Positions 1-6,329 of a stretch of 37,859 nucleotides of DNA are shown piece after piece. This DNA comes from Ralstonia sp. ASV6 (GTDB taxonomy: Bacteria > Pseudomonadota > Gammaproteobacteria > Burkholderiales > Burkholderiaceae): NCBI RefSeq assembly GCF_016429285.1, contig NZ_JAELUI010000046.1, positions 1 through 37,859 on the forward strand, given 5' to 3'. The notes beneath the pieces were generated by a model, which was given only the letters and a program-made list of their open reading frames with translations, made no database searches and was not told where the DNA came from. Numbering within the stretch: position 1 is the stretch's first letter; each line of letters opens with the position of its first letter. The position numbers and the translations under genes are program-made.

Positions 1-249
1 AGCGGCGCGTACCGTATCGAGCACGTCGGCCTGCTCTTGATCGGAGAGCGCGGCAGCCTCACCCGTACTGCCGCAGGCCACAAAACCAGCAACACCCTGC
101 GCGCGATATCGCGCCACTAATGTATACAGCGCACCGTAGTCGACCGAGCGCGTCACATCATTGGCAAACGGCGTGACGATGGGCACCCAGATGCCTGCAT
201 ACGACGGACGCGCGCTGGGGGAAAGATGGGTAGATGGGTTTTCAAGCAC
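1..249 (-). CDS. DapA-family aldolase/synthase, N-terminal 83 residues (cut by window edge)
   Basis: Read on the minus strand from a GTG at 247-249, the frame stays open for 83 codons to the window edge. The product begins with a short variable lead and then GIWVPIVTPF and GFVACGSTGEAAALS. These are the first beta strand and the G-S-T-G-E substrate-carboxylate loop of the (beta/alpha)8 dihydrodipicolinate synthase / N-acetylneuraminate lyase family, class I Schiff-base aldolases of the cytoplasm. The GTG start is chosen because AGGAG lies 7 nt upstream. The catalytic Tyr and Lys lie beyond the edge, so I cannot say whether this is lysine-pathway DapA or a paralogue acting on another 2-keto acid. 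It is divergent from the lemA cluster. Confidence 0.85.
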   Translation of the reverse strand, partial: MLENPSTHLSPSARPSYAGIWVPIVTPFANDVTRSVDYGALYTLVARYRAQGVAGFVACGSTGEAAALSDQEQADVLDTVRAA

Positions 250-654
250 GACAACACTCCTGGACGAATCAACGACCGATCAAGAACCATCAGGAGAGCA
301 TCGGGAATGCAGGGCCCGCGAGATGCGGGTAAGAGGTCAACCGTGTCTAGCGTATCGGTCAGCCGCTGTTCCGTCGCCCATCTGACGGAACAGCGCTCCG
401 GTCAGACGAGCGGCTGTTTGGAGGCTTTTTTTGCGTGCGCACGCGTCGACGCGACCGACTGGCTGAAGGCCGGTGCGATGCAAATCGACGAAGCAAAGGA
501 AATCGCGCGCATGGAAATTGTCAAAAAAGTCCCCATACCGTACTGGTGTGTGACCGGGGCGTCAAGCGCATAGGCTAGAGTTCGCTGGAACGCCATGAGA
601 CGATGTCGGTCTCATGCCACATTGTTTGTCTGACTGTCTGATCACGAGGTACTC
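250..654. other. Divergent intergenic region between the DapA-like gene and lemA
   Basis: This 405-bp stretch must carry the promoters for both flanking genes. I see no credible gene. It contains a 12-bp perfect dyad at 364-395 and a run of seven T at 426-432. No convincing -35/-10 pair stands out for lemA. Confidence 0.6.
364..395. promoter_or_regulatory. 12-bp perfect inverted repeat (hairpin or operator)
   Basis: CGCTGTTCCGTC (364-375) and GACGGAACAGCG (384-395) are perfectly complementary around an 8-nt loop. A second, mutually exclusive pairing is possible between 360-367 (CAGCCGCT) and 409-416 (AGCGGCTG), followed by T7 at 426-432. It could be a regulator site for the divergent genes, or the 3' part of a short plus-strand transcript. 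A T run does not directly follow the stem, so I do not call it a classical terminator. Confidence 0.5.
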
Positions 655-1281
655 ATGACCGCTGCCCTGTCTGTTCGTTCGACGCGTTTTTCGGTGTTGC
701 GCTGGTTGGCGCTGTCGCTGGCCTTGCTGGCCGCGCCGTTCCTGTCCGCCTGCGGCTACAACGATTTTCAGTCCAAGGACGAAGCTACCAAGGCCGCCTG
801 GGCCGAGGTCGTCAACCAATACCAGCGCCGTGCTGATCTGATCCCGAATCTGGTCAACACGGTCAAGGGCTACGCCACGCACGAGAAGGACACGCTCGAA
901 GCCGTGACCAAGGCACGCGCCGCTGCCACCAGCTTCCAGATCACGCCCGAGGTGCTCAACGATCCGGCGGCGTTCCAGAAATTCCAGGAATTGCAGGGGC
1001 AGCTTTCCAGCGCGTTGTCGCGCTTGATGGCGGTGTCGGAAAACTATCCGCAGCTCAAGGCCGATCAGTCGTTCCGCGATCTGCAATCGCAGTTGGAAGG
1101 CACCGAGAACCGCATCACCGTGGCGCGCCAGCGCTACATCAAGTCGGTGCAGGACTACAACGTGCTGGCCCGTAGCTTCCCGACCAACCTGACGGCCAAG
1201 GTGATGGGCTATCAGGTCAAGCCGAACTTTACGGTCGAGAACGAGAAAGGTATCTCCACCGCCCCAGCGGTGAAGTTCTGA
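655..1281 (+). CDS. lemA: LemA family lipoprotein
   Basis: This 208-residue protein has an N-terminal hydrophobic segment (about residues 15-32) ending in the lipobox LSAC, which predicts a lipid-anchored mature protein. The rest is helical LemA domain. It includes the family hallmark of paired long helices (WAEVVNQYQRRADLIPNLVNTV, with the R-R-x-D-L-I-P-N-L core) and the C-terminal N-x-x-A-R-S-F-P-T-N-L segment. LemA proteins are envelope proteins of unclear biochemical role. GAGG precedes the ATG. The next gene starts 10 nt downstream and encodes a TPM-domain protein; lemA-TPM pairs are a recurrent arrangement. It appears to be the first gene of a three-gene operon. Confidence 0.9.
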   Translation: MTAALSVRSTRFSVLRWLALSLALLAAPFLSACGYNDFQSKDEATKAAWAEVVNQYQRRADLIPNLVNTVKGYATHEKDTLEAVTKARAAATSFQITPEVLNDPAAFQKFQELQGQLSSALSRLMAVSENYPQLKADQSFRDLQSQLEGTENRITVARQRYIKSVQDYNVLARSFPTNLTAKVMGYQVKPNFTVENEKGISTAPAVKF

Positions 1282-1291
1282 CGAGCTGACG

Positions 1292-2170
1292 ATGATGTCG
1301 ATGCGCGCGCGTGTTTTCTTCGCCTTCCTGCTGACAGCGGCCCTCTGGCTGGCTACCGCACTGCCTGCGCGCGCGCAGAGTGACGAGGTGGCCGTGCCGC
1401 CGCTGGCCGCGCGCGTGACCGACCTGACGGGCACGCTGTCTGCCCAACAGCGCAGCGCGCTCGAACAGGTGCTGGCCGACTACGAGCAACAGCGCGGCAG
1501 CCAGATTTTCGTGCTGATGGTGCCTTCTACGGCGCCTGAACCCATCGAGGCTTACGGCATTCGCGTGGCGGATGCCTGGAAGGCTGGCCGCAAGGGCGTG
1601 GATGATGGCGCCATCATCCTCATCGCCAAGGACAACCCGGCATCACTGCGCAAGATGCGCATTGAGGTGGGACGCGGGCTGGAGGGGGTGCTGACCGACG
1701 CGCAATCGAAGCGCGTCCTGCAGGATGTGATGGCACCGCACTTCCGCCAGGGCGATTTTTACGGCGGGCTGTCGGCAGGCATTTCCGCTATCCAGACCAT
1801 CGTTGCGCAAGAGACCCTGCCGCCGGCCGAGCGCGCAAAGCGTCAGCAGGCCGACGGCGGCATCGGCGATTGGCTACCGGTGCTGTTTCCGCTGGCAATC
1901 ATCGTGTTCTTTGTGCTGAGCGCGGCCATGCGTTCGGGCGGGCGCGTCACAGGCAGCCTGCCCGGCGGCCGGCCCGGCACGCGCGTGGTGATGGGCAACC
2001 GTGGCTGGGGCCCGGGCACCATCGGCGGGCTTGGTGGTGGCATCGGTGGCGGCTTGGGCGGCGGCTGGGGACGCGGCGGCGGTGGTTTCGGTGGCGGCGA
2101 TTCCGGCGGCGGCTTCGGTGGAGGCGGCGGTGGCGATTTCGGTGGCGGCGGCGCCTCCGGCAACTGGTGA
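1292..2170 (+). CDS. TPM-domain (YgcG-like) secreted/membrane protein with Gly-rich tail
   Basis: The product has 292 residues. A signal peptide (residues 1-28, ending A-R-A-Q) is followed by a TPM_phosphatase domain at about 38-165, containing V-T-D-L-T-G-T-L and a G-R-G-L-E-G-V-L-T-D motif. A transmembrane segment lies at about 192-210, and the C-terminal 60 residues are Gly-rich with Phe/Ser/Asp and end in N-W. This is the YgcG/MOLO1-type layout: a periplasmic TPM domain, one membrane anchor and a low-complexity GGG tail. The biochemical activity of the bacterial family is not settled. It follows lemA by 10 nt and overlaps or abuts the next TPM gene, so the three are probably co-expressed. 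Confidence 0.88.
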   Translation: MMSMRARVFFAFLLTAALWLATALPARAQSDEVAVPPLAARVTDLTGTLSAQQRSALEQVLADYEQQRGSQIFVLMVPSTAPEPIEAYGIRVADAWKAGRKGVDDGAIILIAKDNPASLRKMRIEVGRGLEGVLTDAQSKRVLQDVMAPHFRQGDFYGGLSAGISAIQTIVAQETLPPAERAKRQQADGGIGDWLPVLFPLAIIVFFVLSAAMRSGGRVTGSLPGGRPGTRVVMGNRGWGPGTIGGLGGGIGGGLGGGWGRGGGGFGGGDSGGGFGGGGGGDFGGGGASGNW

Positions 2171-2184
2171 GCGCAATCACGACC

Positions 2185-2709
2185 ATGGCATCTCAAACCC
2201 GACACCATCGCGGCGCACGCCGTGCCCTCACCCACCTGCTGACCACCTCGTCGCACGCCAAGCGCGCCTTTCCTCCGGCCGATCTGCAAAAGCTGGAAGC
2301 CGCTGTGCGTGAAGGCGAACAACGCCATCGCGGCGAAGTGCGCGTCGTCATCGAAAGCTCGCTGCCGGTGCGCGATGCGTGGGCAGGCGTCACGCCACGC
2401 CACCGCGCACGCACGCTGTTCGGCCTGCTGGAGGTGTGGAACACGCGCGAGCACGTGGGCGTGCTGCTCTACATCAACCTGGCCGACCACGCAGTTGAAA
2501 TCCTGGCCGACCACGGTATCGCCGCCAAGGTCGATGCACATGCCTGGCGCACGGCCTGCGAGACCATTACGCGCGGCTTTGCTCAGCGCGTGACGATGGC
2601 GCCGGTGCTGGAAGCGCTGGCGCAGATCAACGACATCCTCGCCGCCCACGCCCCCGCTGATGGCACCCCACGTGCCAATGAGCTGAGCGACCGTCCGCTG
2701 GTGCTGTAG
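2185..2709 (+). CDS. Second TPM-domain protein, no signal peptide
   Basis: This 174-residue protein contains a TPM-type domain (about residues 30-150): F-P-P-A-D-L near the N-terminus, R-G-E-V-R-V-V-I-E-S, G-V-L-L-Y-I-N and A-V-E-I-L-A-D-H-G-I. It has no signal peptide or obvious membrane segment, so it is probably cytoplasmic, unlike its upstream neighbour. The start is uncertain. I give the ATG at 2185, but an in-frame GTG at 2167 overlaps the upstream stop codon (GTGA arrangement), which would indicate translational coupling. Neither has a strong Shine-Dalgarno. A rho-independent terminator follows 20 nt after the stop, making this the last gene of the lemA operon. Confidence 0.85.
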   Translation: MASQTRHHRGARRALTHLLTTSSHAKRAFPPADLQKLEAAVREGEQRHRGEVRVVIESSLPVRDAWAGVTPRHRARTLFGLLEVWNTREHVGVLLYINLADHAVEILADHGIAAKVDAHAWRTACETITRGFAQRVTMAPVLEALAQINDILAAHAPADGTPRANELSDRPLVL

Positions 2710-2729
2710 CGGTTCTCATTTGCGGTGGC

Positions 2730-2756
2730 AGCGATGTCCATTCGGATGTCGCTTTT
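2730..2756 (+). terminator. Rho-independent terminator of the lemA-TPM operon
   Basis: The arms 2730-2739 and 2744-2753 form a 10-bp stem with two G-U pairs and a 4-nt loop (ATTC). TTT, CTCGCG and another TTTT follow. It lies 20 nt downstream of the last TPM stop codon. Confidence 0.75.
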
Positions 2757-3223
2757 CTCGCGTTTTCCTCGCACTTTGGGGGTCGCGTTTCAAAACTGAA
2801 ACGGTTTTGACGCCCCTGCCCGCGCCCACGCTGTCGGTCGCCTGCCTAATCCTTCCGTACGACGGTGCCGAGGCCAAGGCATCGGGTGTCGGGATCAGGC
2901 AGTGGTTCCGCTGTAGGCCACCTCTCCGATCAAGCGCTCCTCTCTTCCTGCAAGACGTGCCGCAAGTCGCGTCGCGCTCACACCGCGCTAGGTGATTGCG
3001 GCGCGTTGCATCTTGTCTCGGCAAGGTCCCCCTTGTTTCAGTAATGCACGAACGGCCGCCGCTGGCACGGCTTCGGGGTTACCCCTGTCTTTTTGCGATG
3101 CACAACACGTGCACGTCACTTTTACGTTTGGATTTTGCGCAAACCGCGTGTGCGTGATCGTTTGCTAGGTCGTGTGCGGCACAAAGTGTCCGTAACGCGC
3201 GGGATACATGCGCAGGCCAACTG

Positions 3224-3259
3224 CCTGGGCTGGATGCGGGGATTCCTGCCCAGCCCAGG
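3224..3259 (+). other. Strong 10-bp hairpin upstream of flp1
   Basis: CCTGGGCTGG (3224-3233) pairs perfectly with CCAGCCCAGG (3250-3259) across a 16-nt loop. AAAATC follows rather than a T tract, so on the plus strand it is not a classical terminator. It lies just upstream of the sigma-54-like element, where an activator site or an insulating structure would sit. Confidence 0.5.
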
Positions 3260-3281
3260 AAAATCAAGGACTTAGCAGCAA

Positions 3282-3297
3282 TGGCACGGTCGTCGCT
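3282..3297 (+). promoter_or_regulatory. Candidate sigma-54 (RpoN) promoter of flp1
   Basis: TGGCACGGTCGTCGCT matches the consensus TGGCAC-N5-TTGCW with a single mismatch (TCGC for TTGC). The -24 GG and -12 GC dinucleotides are 12 bases apart, as required. The predicted transcript would start near 3309, leaving a leader of about 68 nt before the flp1 ATG. A sigma-54 promoter needs an enhancer-binding activator, and no such gene is in the window. Confidence 0.5.
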
Positions 3298-3376
3298 CTT
3301 ATGCTCGCGCCGACATAGCCAAGCACTGTTCTGGAAAGACAGGACGAAACAGGCGAATCACCTGAGGGGGTGGGCC

Positions 3377-3559
3377 ATGAAAACCATCAACAAACACAGC
3401 AAACACCGACCAGCCGGTGCCTCCAGCGTGGAATACGCGCTGCTGCTGGTCATGGTGGCCATTGTGCTGGTGGGTGTCATGGCAAGCGTCGAAGGCAGCG
3501 TGGGTGATTTTTGGAGCAACGCGGCATCAGTGTTGATGGCACCTGGCGGGTTCGGTTGA
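3377..3559 (+). CDS. flp: Flp-type IVb pilin 1
   Basis: This 60-residue prepilin is the structural subunit of the Tad pilus. The leader is 14 residues and ends in Gly14. After cleavage come A-S-S-V-E-Y, with the conserved Glu at mature +5 and the adjacent Tyr (E19-Y20) of the Flp motif, then a 17-residue hydrophobic helix (A-L-L-L-V-M-V-A-I-V-L-V-G-V). The short Ser/Gly-containing C-terminus ends G-G-F-G. The ATG at 3377 is supported by GAGGGGG at 3364-3370. TadV, encoded nearby, would process it. It has its own sigma-54-like promoter and is separated by about 550 bp from the second flp gene, so the two pilins can be transcribed independently. Confidence 0.9.
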   Translation: MKTINKHSKHRPAGASSVEYALLLVMVAIVLVGVMASVEGSVGDFWSNAASVLMAPGGFG

Positions 3560-3882
3560 TGGGGCTCGTCGGGAGGTGGTTCGGGTGGTTGAGATTCAAA
3601 GTCCGGGCAGCAGACGCAGTCGCGCTACGGACCCGGTAGCAAACAGCGCTTGCCACACATGAGCGGCGCAGCAAACAGAACAGAAAACGGTACGGGGAAG
3701 TTGTAGACGCGCTGGCACAGAGATGCCAGCCGATCGCGGGGACCAGCCAAGTGGCCGGGAGCGCCTGCGATGAACAGAAGTTGTTGCACTTTCAGGCGTG
3801 AGCCGGTTCCTGGAGGAAGCATGGACCGGCCCACGGCGCCCAATGGGCAGACGCTGCTATGCGGCGATGTTCGGGCGAGAGC

Positions 3883-3904
3883 GCACCGGCAGCCATGCCG
3901 GTGC
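3883..3904 (+). other. Perfect 8-bp hairpin upstream of flp2
   Basis: GCACCGGC (3883-3890) and GCCGGTGC (3897-3904) enclose a 6-nt loop. It lies about 80 bp upstream of the flp2 sigma-54-like element, just as the flp1 promoter has a strong dyad shortly upstream. No T tract follows. Confidence 0.45.
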
Positions 3905-3980
3905 AATCCCTGAGAACTGGTGAAGTCGGGGGAGCCTCTTGTCAGTTCGTGCTCTGGAACATGCCGGTCTTGTATCGGTA

Positions 3981-3996
3981 TGGCACCGGTTGTGCG
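3981..3996 (+). promoter_or_regulatory. Candidate sigma-54 promoter of flp2
   Basis: TGGCACCGGTTGTGCG has the TGGCAC -24 box and a GTGC -12 box (consensus TTGC) with correct GG-to-GC spacing of 12 bases. The predicted start near 4007 gives a leader of about 100 nt before the flp2 ATG at 4108. Confidence 0.5.
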
Positions 3997-4107
3997 CACG
4001 CGATTCCCGGAACCCCTGGTTTGGCCTTGGCCGGCTTGTCTGGCCAGAACGCAGCGCCCGAACTTCAGCGGAGCGCAATCCTTGAACCATGACGTGAGGA
4101 GATTGAC

Positions 4108-4284
4108 ATGAAAGCCATGATCAAGCGTTTCGTGCGCGAAGAAGACGGTGCGGCCGGCGTGGAATACGCACTGCTGCTGGCCTTTGTGGCACTGGTGATG
4201 GTCACCTACGGGACCACCGTCAAGACCGCGGTCGGCGCCATCTGGAATTCGATCGCTACCCAGCTGTCGACGGCCGCCGGCTGA
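4108..4284 (+). CDS. flp: Flp-type IVb pilin 2
   Basis: This 58-residue Flp prepilin has a 14-residue basic/acidic leader ending in Gly14. The sequence A-A-G-V-E-Y follows, with Glu19-Tyr20 in the same register as flp1, and then a hydrophobic segment A-L-L-L-A-F-V-A-L-V-M-V-T-Y. The C-terminus (A-I-W-N-S-I-A-T-Q-L-S-T-A-A-G) is Ser/Thr-rich and more like a canonical Flp major pilin than flp1 is. GTGAGGAG lies just upstream of the ATG. The start of tadV follows 125 nt downstream, after a strong hairpin. Confidence 0.93.
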   Translation: MKAMIKRFVREEDGAAGVEYALLLAFVALVMVTYGTTVKTAVGAIWNSIATQLSTAAG

Positions 4285-4302
4285 GCAGTGCGAGTCCGCC
4301 CA

Positions 4303-4331
4303 GATCGGGTCCGGCAGCACCGGACCTGATC
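4303..4331 (+). other. Intercistronic hairpin between flp2 and tadV
   Basis: GATCGGGTCCGG (4303-4314) pairs with CCGGACCTGATC (4320-4331) as a 12-bp stem with one G-U pair and a 5-nt loop. There is no T tract. The position right after a major pilin gene fits a 3' mRNA-stabilising or partial-attenuation element that would keep pilin mRNA in excess over assembly genes (inference). Confidence 0.55.
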
Positions 4332-4409
4332 CGGTCAGACATACGCTGGCCCGCGGCACTCCCGATGCCGCGTGGCACAGCCAGAACAAACACCCGTGAG
4401 GAACCTGAG

Positions 4410-4952
4410 ATGACCACCATGACAAGCCTGAGTGCCTTGGCAAACCTCAGCCTGATCGTGCTCATCGTGATTGCCGCAGCGAGCGACGTGCGCTCGCGCC
4501 GCATCCCGAACTGGCTGGTGGCTTCGGGCCTGGTGGCAGCGCTCCTCGCGCAATGTCTCACGCAAGGTCTCACCGCGGGCGCACTCGCCTGGCTGGGTGG
4601 TGCCGCCGTGGGCATGGGACTGTGTATCGGCATCTACCTGCTGGGTGGCATGGGTGCCGGCGACGTGAAGCTGATGGGCGCGATCGGCGCCTTCATGGGG
4701 CCGTTCGGCGCCTTTCACGTTGCCTTCGTGAGTTTTCTGGCGGGCGGTGTACTCGCGCTCGCCATGGTGTTGCTGCGCCGTGACGCGCAACGCTCGTTTG
4801 CAGGGGTTTCAACGCTGCTGCTGTCGCTGCCGTTTGGTGGCAAGGCGGTGCCTTCACCGGAAACGGGCGGCAAGCGCAGTGGAACGATCCAGTTGCCGTA
4901 CGCGGTGGCGTTTGCCGCCGGGACGCTGCTGGTGAAGTGGGGCGTGTTGTAA
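4410..4952 (+). CDS. tadV: Tad prepilin peptidase (TadV/CpaA)
   Basis: This 180-residue polytopic inner-membrane aspartyl protease (peptidase family A24) cleaves Flp and TadE-type prepilins at the cytoplasmic face. The two catalytic aspartates are visible: Asp26 in A-S-D-V-R-S-R-R-I-P-N-W, and Asp85 in the G-x-G-D motif (G-M-G-A-G-D-V-K-L-M). It lacks the N-terminal methyltransferase domain of large PilD enzymes, as expected for TadV/CpaA. The frame is open further upstream, but GTGAGGA at about 4397-4403 points to the ATG at 4410. Confidence 0.93.
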   Translation: MTTMTSLSALANLSLIVLIVIAAASDVRSRRIPNWLVASGLVAALLAQCLTQGLTAGALAWLGGAAVGMGLCIGIYLLGGMGAGDVKLMGAIGAFMGPFGAFHVAFVSFLAGGVLALAMVLLRRDAQRSFAGVSTLLLSLPFGGKAVPSPETGGKRSGTIQLPYAVAFAAGTLLVKWGVL

Positions 4953-5314
4953 GCCGAGGGGGAACACTGGCGCGTGCCGAAGCGCTGCAAGACAGCACAC
5001 GGTGTCGCCGCTTCAGGTCTGAAGGGAAGAACACCATCAGGCACGCGCCAGATACGCCATGCAGTGAAGGGCCTCGCAAGTAAAGGCTCGCACCGGGGAG
5101 AAGTGAAATGCGCCAATGCAGTCGCACCATCGGGCAAGCCAGGGTCTGCGCGGCGCCGCATCGCCACGCGTGTGGTCCGCGTCCGGACTGGCATCCACCG
5201 CCCTCCCCCTCTCGTCTCCTGGCCGACCGGCGCCTTGGCCGGCCCTGCATACCCGCTACGTGCCTTTGCACCCGGTGGCGGTGGGATTGATGAACAACTG
5301 AGTGGGGTTGGGAA
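4953..5314 (+). other. Non-coding gap between tadV and cpaB
   Basis: These 362 bases show no credible gene and no strong terminator. There is only a short CCGGC/GCCGG hairpin near 5229-5244. It may contain a promoter for the cpaB operon, but no sigma-54 or sigma-70 match is convincing. Confidence 0.5.
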
Positions 5315-6172
5315 ATGAAAAACCTTCGCATCCTTTCCATGCTGCTGATCGCCACGATCGCCGGCTTGGCGGCGGTGATCTTCGCCTCGCGCTGGCTCAC
5401 GCAGCAAAGCAGCAACGGCATCACCAAGGTGGCGGTGGCCGCAGCCGATATCGATCTGGGCCAGCGCCTGTCGCCGGACTTCGTCAAGGTGGTGGACTGG
5501 CCAACGTCCAGTCTGCCGCCGGGCGCCGTCACTGACGTGCAAGCGCTCAGCGGCCGCGTGGTTCGTACCAGCCTGACGCGCGGTGAACCGGTGCTCGAAT
5601 CCAAGCTGACACCGCAAGGCACCGCGGGCGGCCTGTCGGCCGTGATTGCCGACGGCAAGCGCGCCATCACCGTGCGGGTGAACGATGTGGTGGGCGTGGC
5701 CGGCTTTGCACTGCCGGGCAGCTACGTCGACATCATCGTCAACACCATGCAGGACTCCAAGGACGGCAAGGCAACTGGGGCTGATCGCTCGGACCAATCC
5801 ATCTCGAAGATCGTGCTGGAGAAGATCCTGGTGCTGGCCGTCGCGCAAGAGGTGAACCGCGACGACACCAAACCCAAGGTCGTCAACGCCGTCACACTGG
5901 AAGTCACGCCTGAGCAAGCCGAGAAGCTCGACCTCGCACGCAGCGTGGGCACGCTTTCTCTGGTGCTGCGCAACCAGATCGACCCGCAACCCGCTGATAC
6001 CAATGGCGCCACCAAGAGCACGCTGCTCAAGGAACCGGCCATCACGGCAGCGGTGGCGGTGCCGGTGGTCCGTACGGTGCAGGTGGTGCATCGCGTGGCA
6101 GCAGCACCGCGCGCACCGGGCAACTGCGTCGGCGTGCTCGCCGGTGTGGACCACGGCAGCGAGTGCTTCTGA
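5315..6172 (+). CDS. cpaB: Tad pilus assembly protein CpaB/RcpC
   Basis: The product has 285 residues. An N-terminal membrane segment (about 5-25) is followed by an SAF domain at about 38-100 (V-A-V-A-A-A-D-I-D-L-G-Q-R-L) and the RcpC/CpaB domain (A-I-T-V-R-V-N-D-V-V-G-V-A-G-F-A-L-P-G-S-Y-V-D, V-T-L-E-V-T-P-E-Q-A-E-K-L-D-L-A). CpaB is a periplasmic partner of the Tad secretin; the SAF fold suggests peptidoglycan or glycan contact. It is the first gene of the long cpaB-to-gtrA run, in which genes follow at intervals of 12-157 nt. Confidence 0.92.
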   Translation: MKNLRILSMLLIATIAGLAAVIFASRWLTQQSSNGITKVAVAAADIDLGQRLSPDFVKVVDWPTSSLPPGAVTDVQALSGRVVRTSLTRGEPVLESKLTPQGTAGGLSAVIADGKRAITVRVNDVVGVAGFALPGSYVDIIVNTMQDSKDGKATGADRSDQSISKIVLEKILVLAVAQEVNRDDTKPKVVNAVTLEVTPEQAEKLDLARSVGTLSLVLRNQIDPQPADTNGATKSTLLKEPAITAAVAVPVVRTVQVVHRVAAAPRAPGNCVGVLAGVDHGSECF

Positions 6173-6329
6173 GCGGCCAAGCTGCGCACCAACGCAACAC
6201 ACGGGACGAACAAAACAAACGCAAGAAAAGGAAGAACAGACCAAAGGCTCCAGGAAGAGAGCCCCGGCACGGTCACAAGCATCTGACAACGGGCCTTGTC
6301 ACGCAGAACAACCAATCTGGGGGATCAAC

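Larger units (their letters stand above)
2710..3376 (+). other. Long non-coding leader/promoter region upstream of flp1
   Basis: I see no credible gene in these 667 bases. The contents in order are the lemA-operon terminator (2730-2756), a small hairpin CGTTTC/GAAACG at 2786-2803 nested in TCAAAAC-N7-GTTTTGA, a weak GGGG/CCCC stem with T5 at 3075-3094, a strong 10-bp hairpin at 3224-3259, and a sigma-54-like promoter at 3282-3297. A reading frame open from 3281 runs into flp1 in the same frame, but it has no ribosome-binding site of its own and the pilin start is clearly the ATG at 3377. Confidence 0.6.
3560..4107 (+). other. Non-coding region between flp1 and flp2
   Basis: These 548 bases have no credible gene on either strand; the long minus-strand frame spanning 3625-4443 is antisense to flp2 and resembles no family I know. 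The region holds a perfect 8-bp hairpin at 3883-3904 and a sigma-54-like element at 3981-3996 serving flp2. I find no clear terminator for flp1. Confidence 0.6.

Noticed and set aside
2720..2995. A 91-codon plus-strand frame downstream of the second TPM gene
   Set aside because: It starts before the terminator hairpin at 2730-2756, has no Shine-Dalgarno and no family resemblance.
3063..3078. TGGCAC followed by CGGGG as another sigma-54 promoter
   Set aside because: The -12 GC is missing at the required distance; only the -24 half matches.
3883..3960. A riboswitch upstream of flp2 (hairpin followed by CTGAGA)
   Set aside because: The conserved cores of TPP, glycine, SAM, cobalamin and c-di-GMP riboswitches are not present. 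Only an isolated hairpin and a chance CTGAGA occur.
3625..4443. A 272-codon minus-strand frame in the flp region
   Set aside because: It runs antisense through flp2 and its leader, has no ribosome-binding site, and resembles no family. flp2 on the plus strand is unambiguous.
4715..6289. A 524-codon minus-strand frame
   Set aside because: Antisense to cpaB and the tadV end, with His/Arg/Ala-rich shadow composition.
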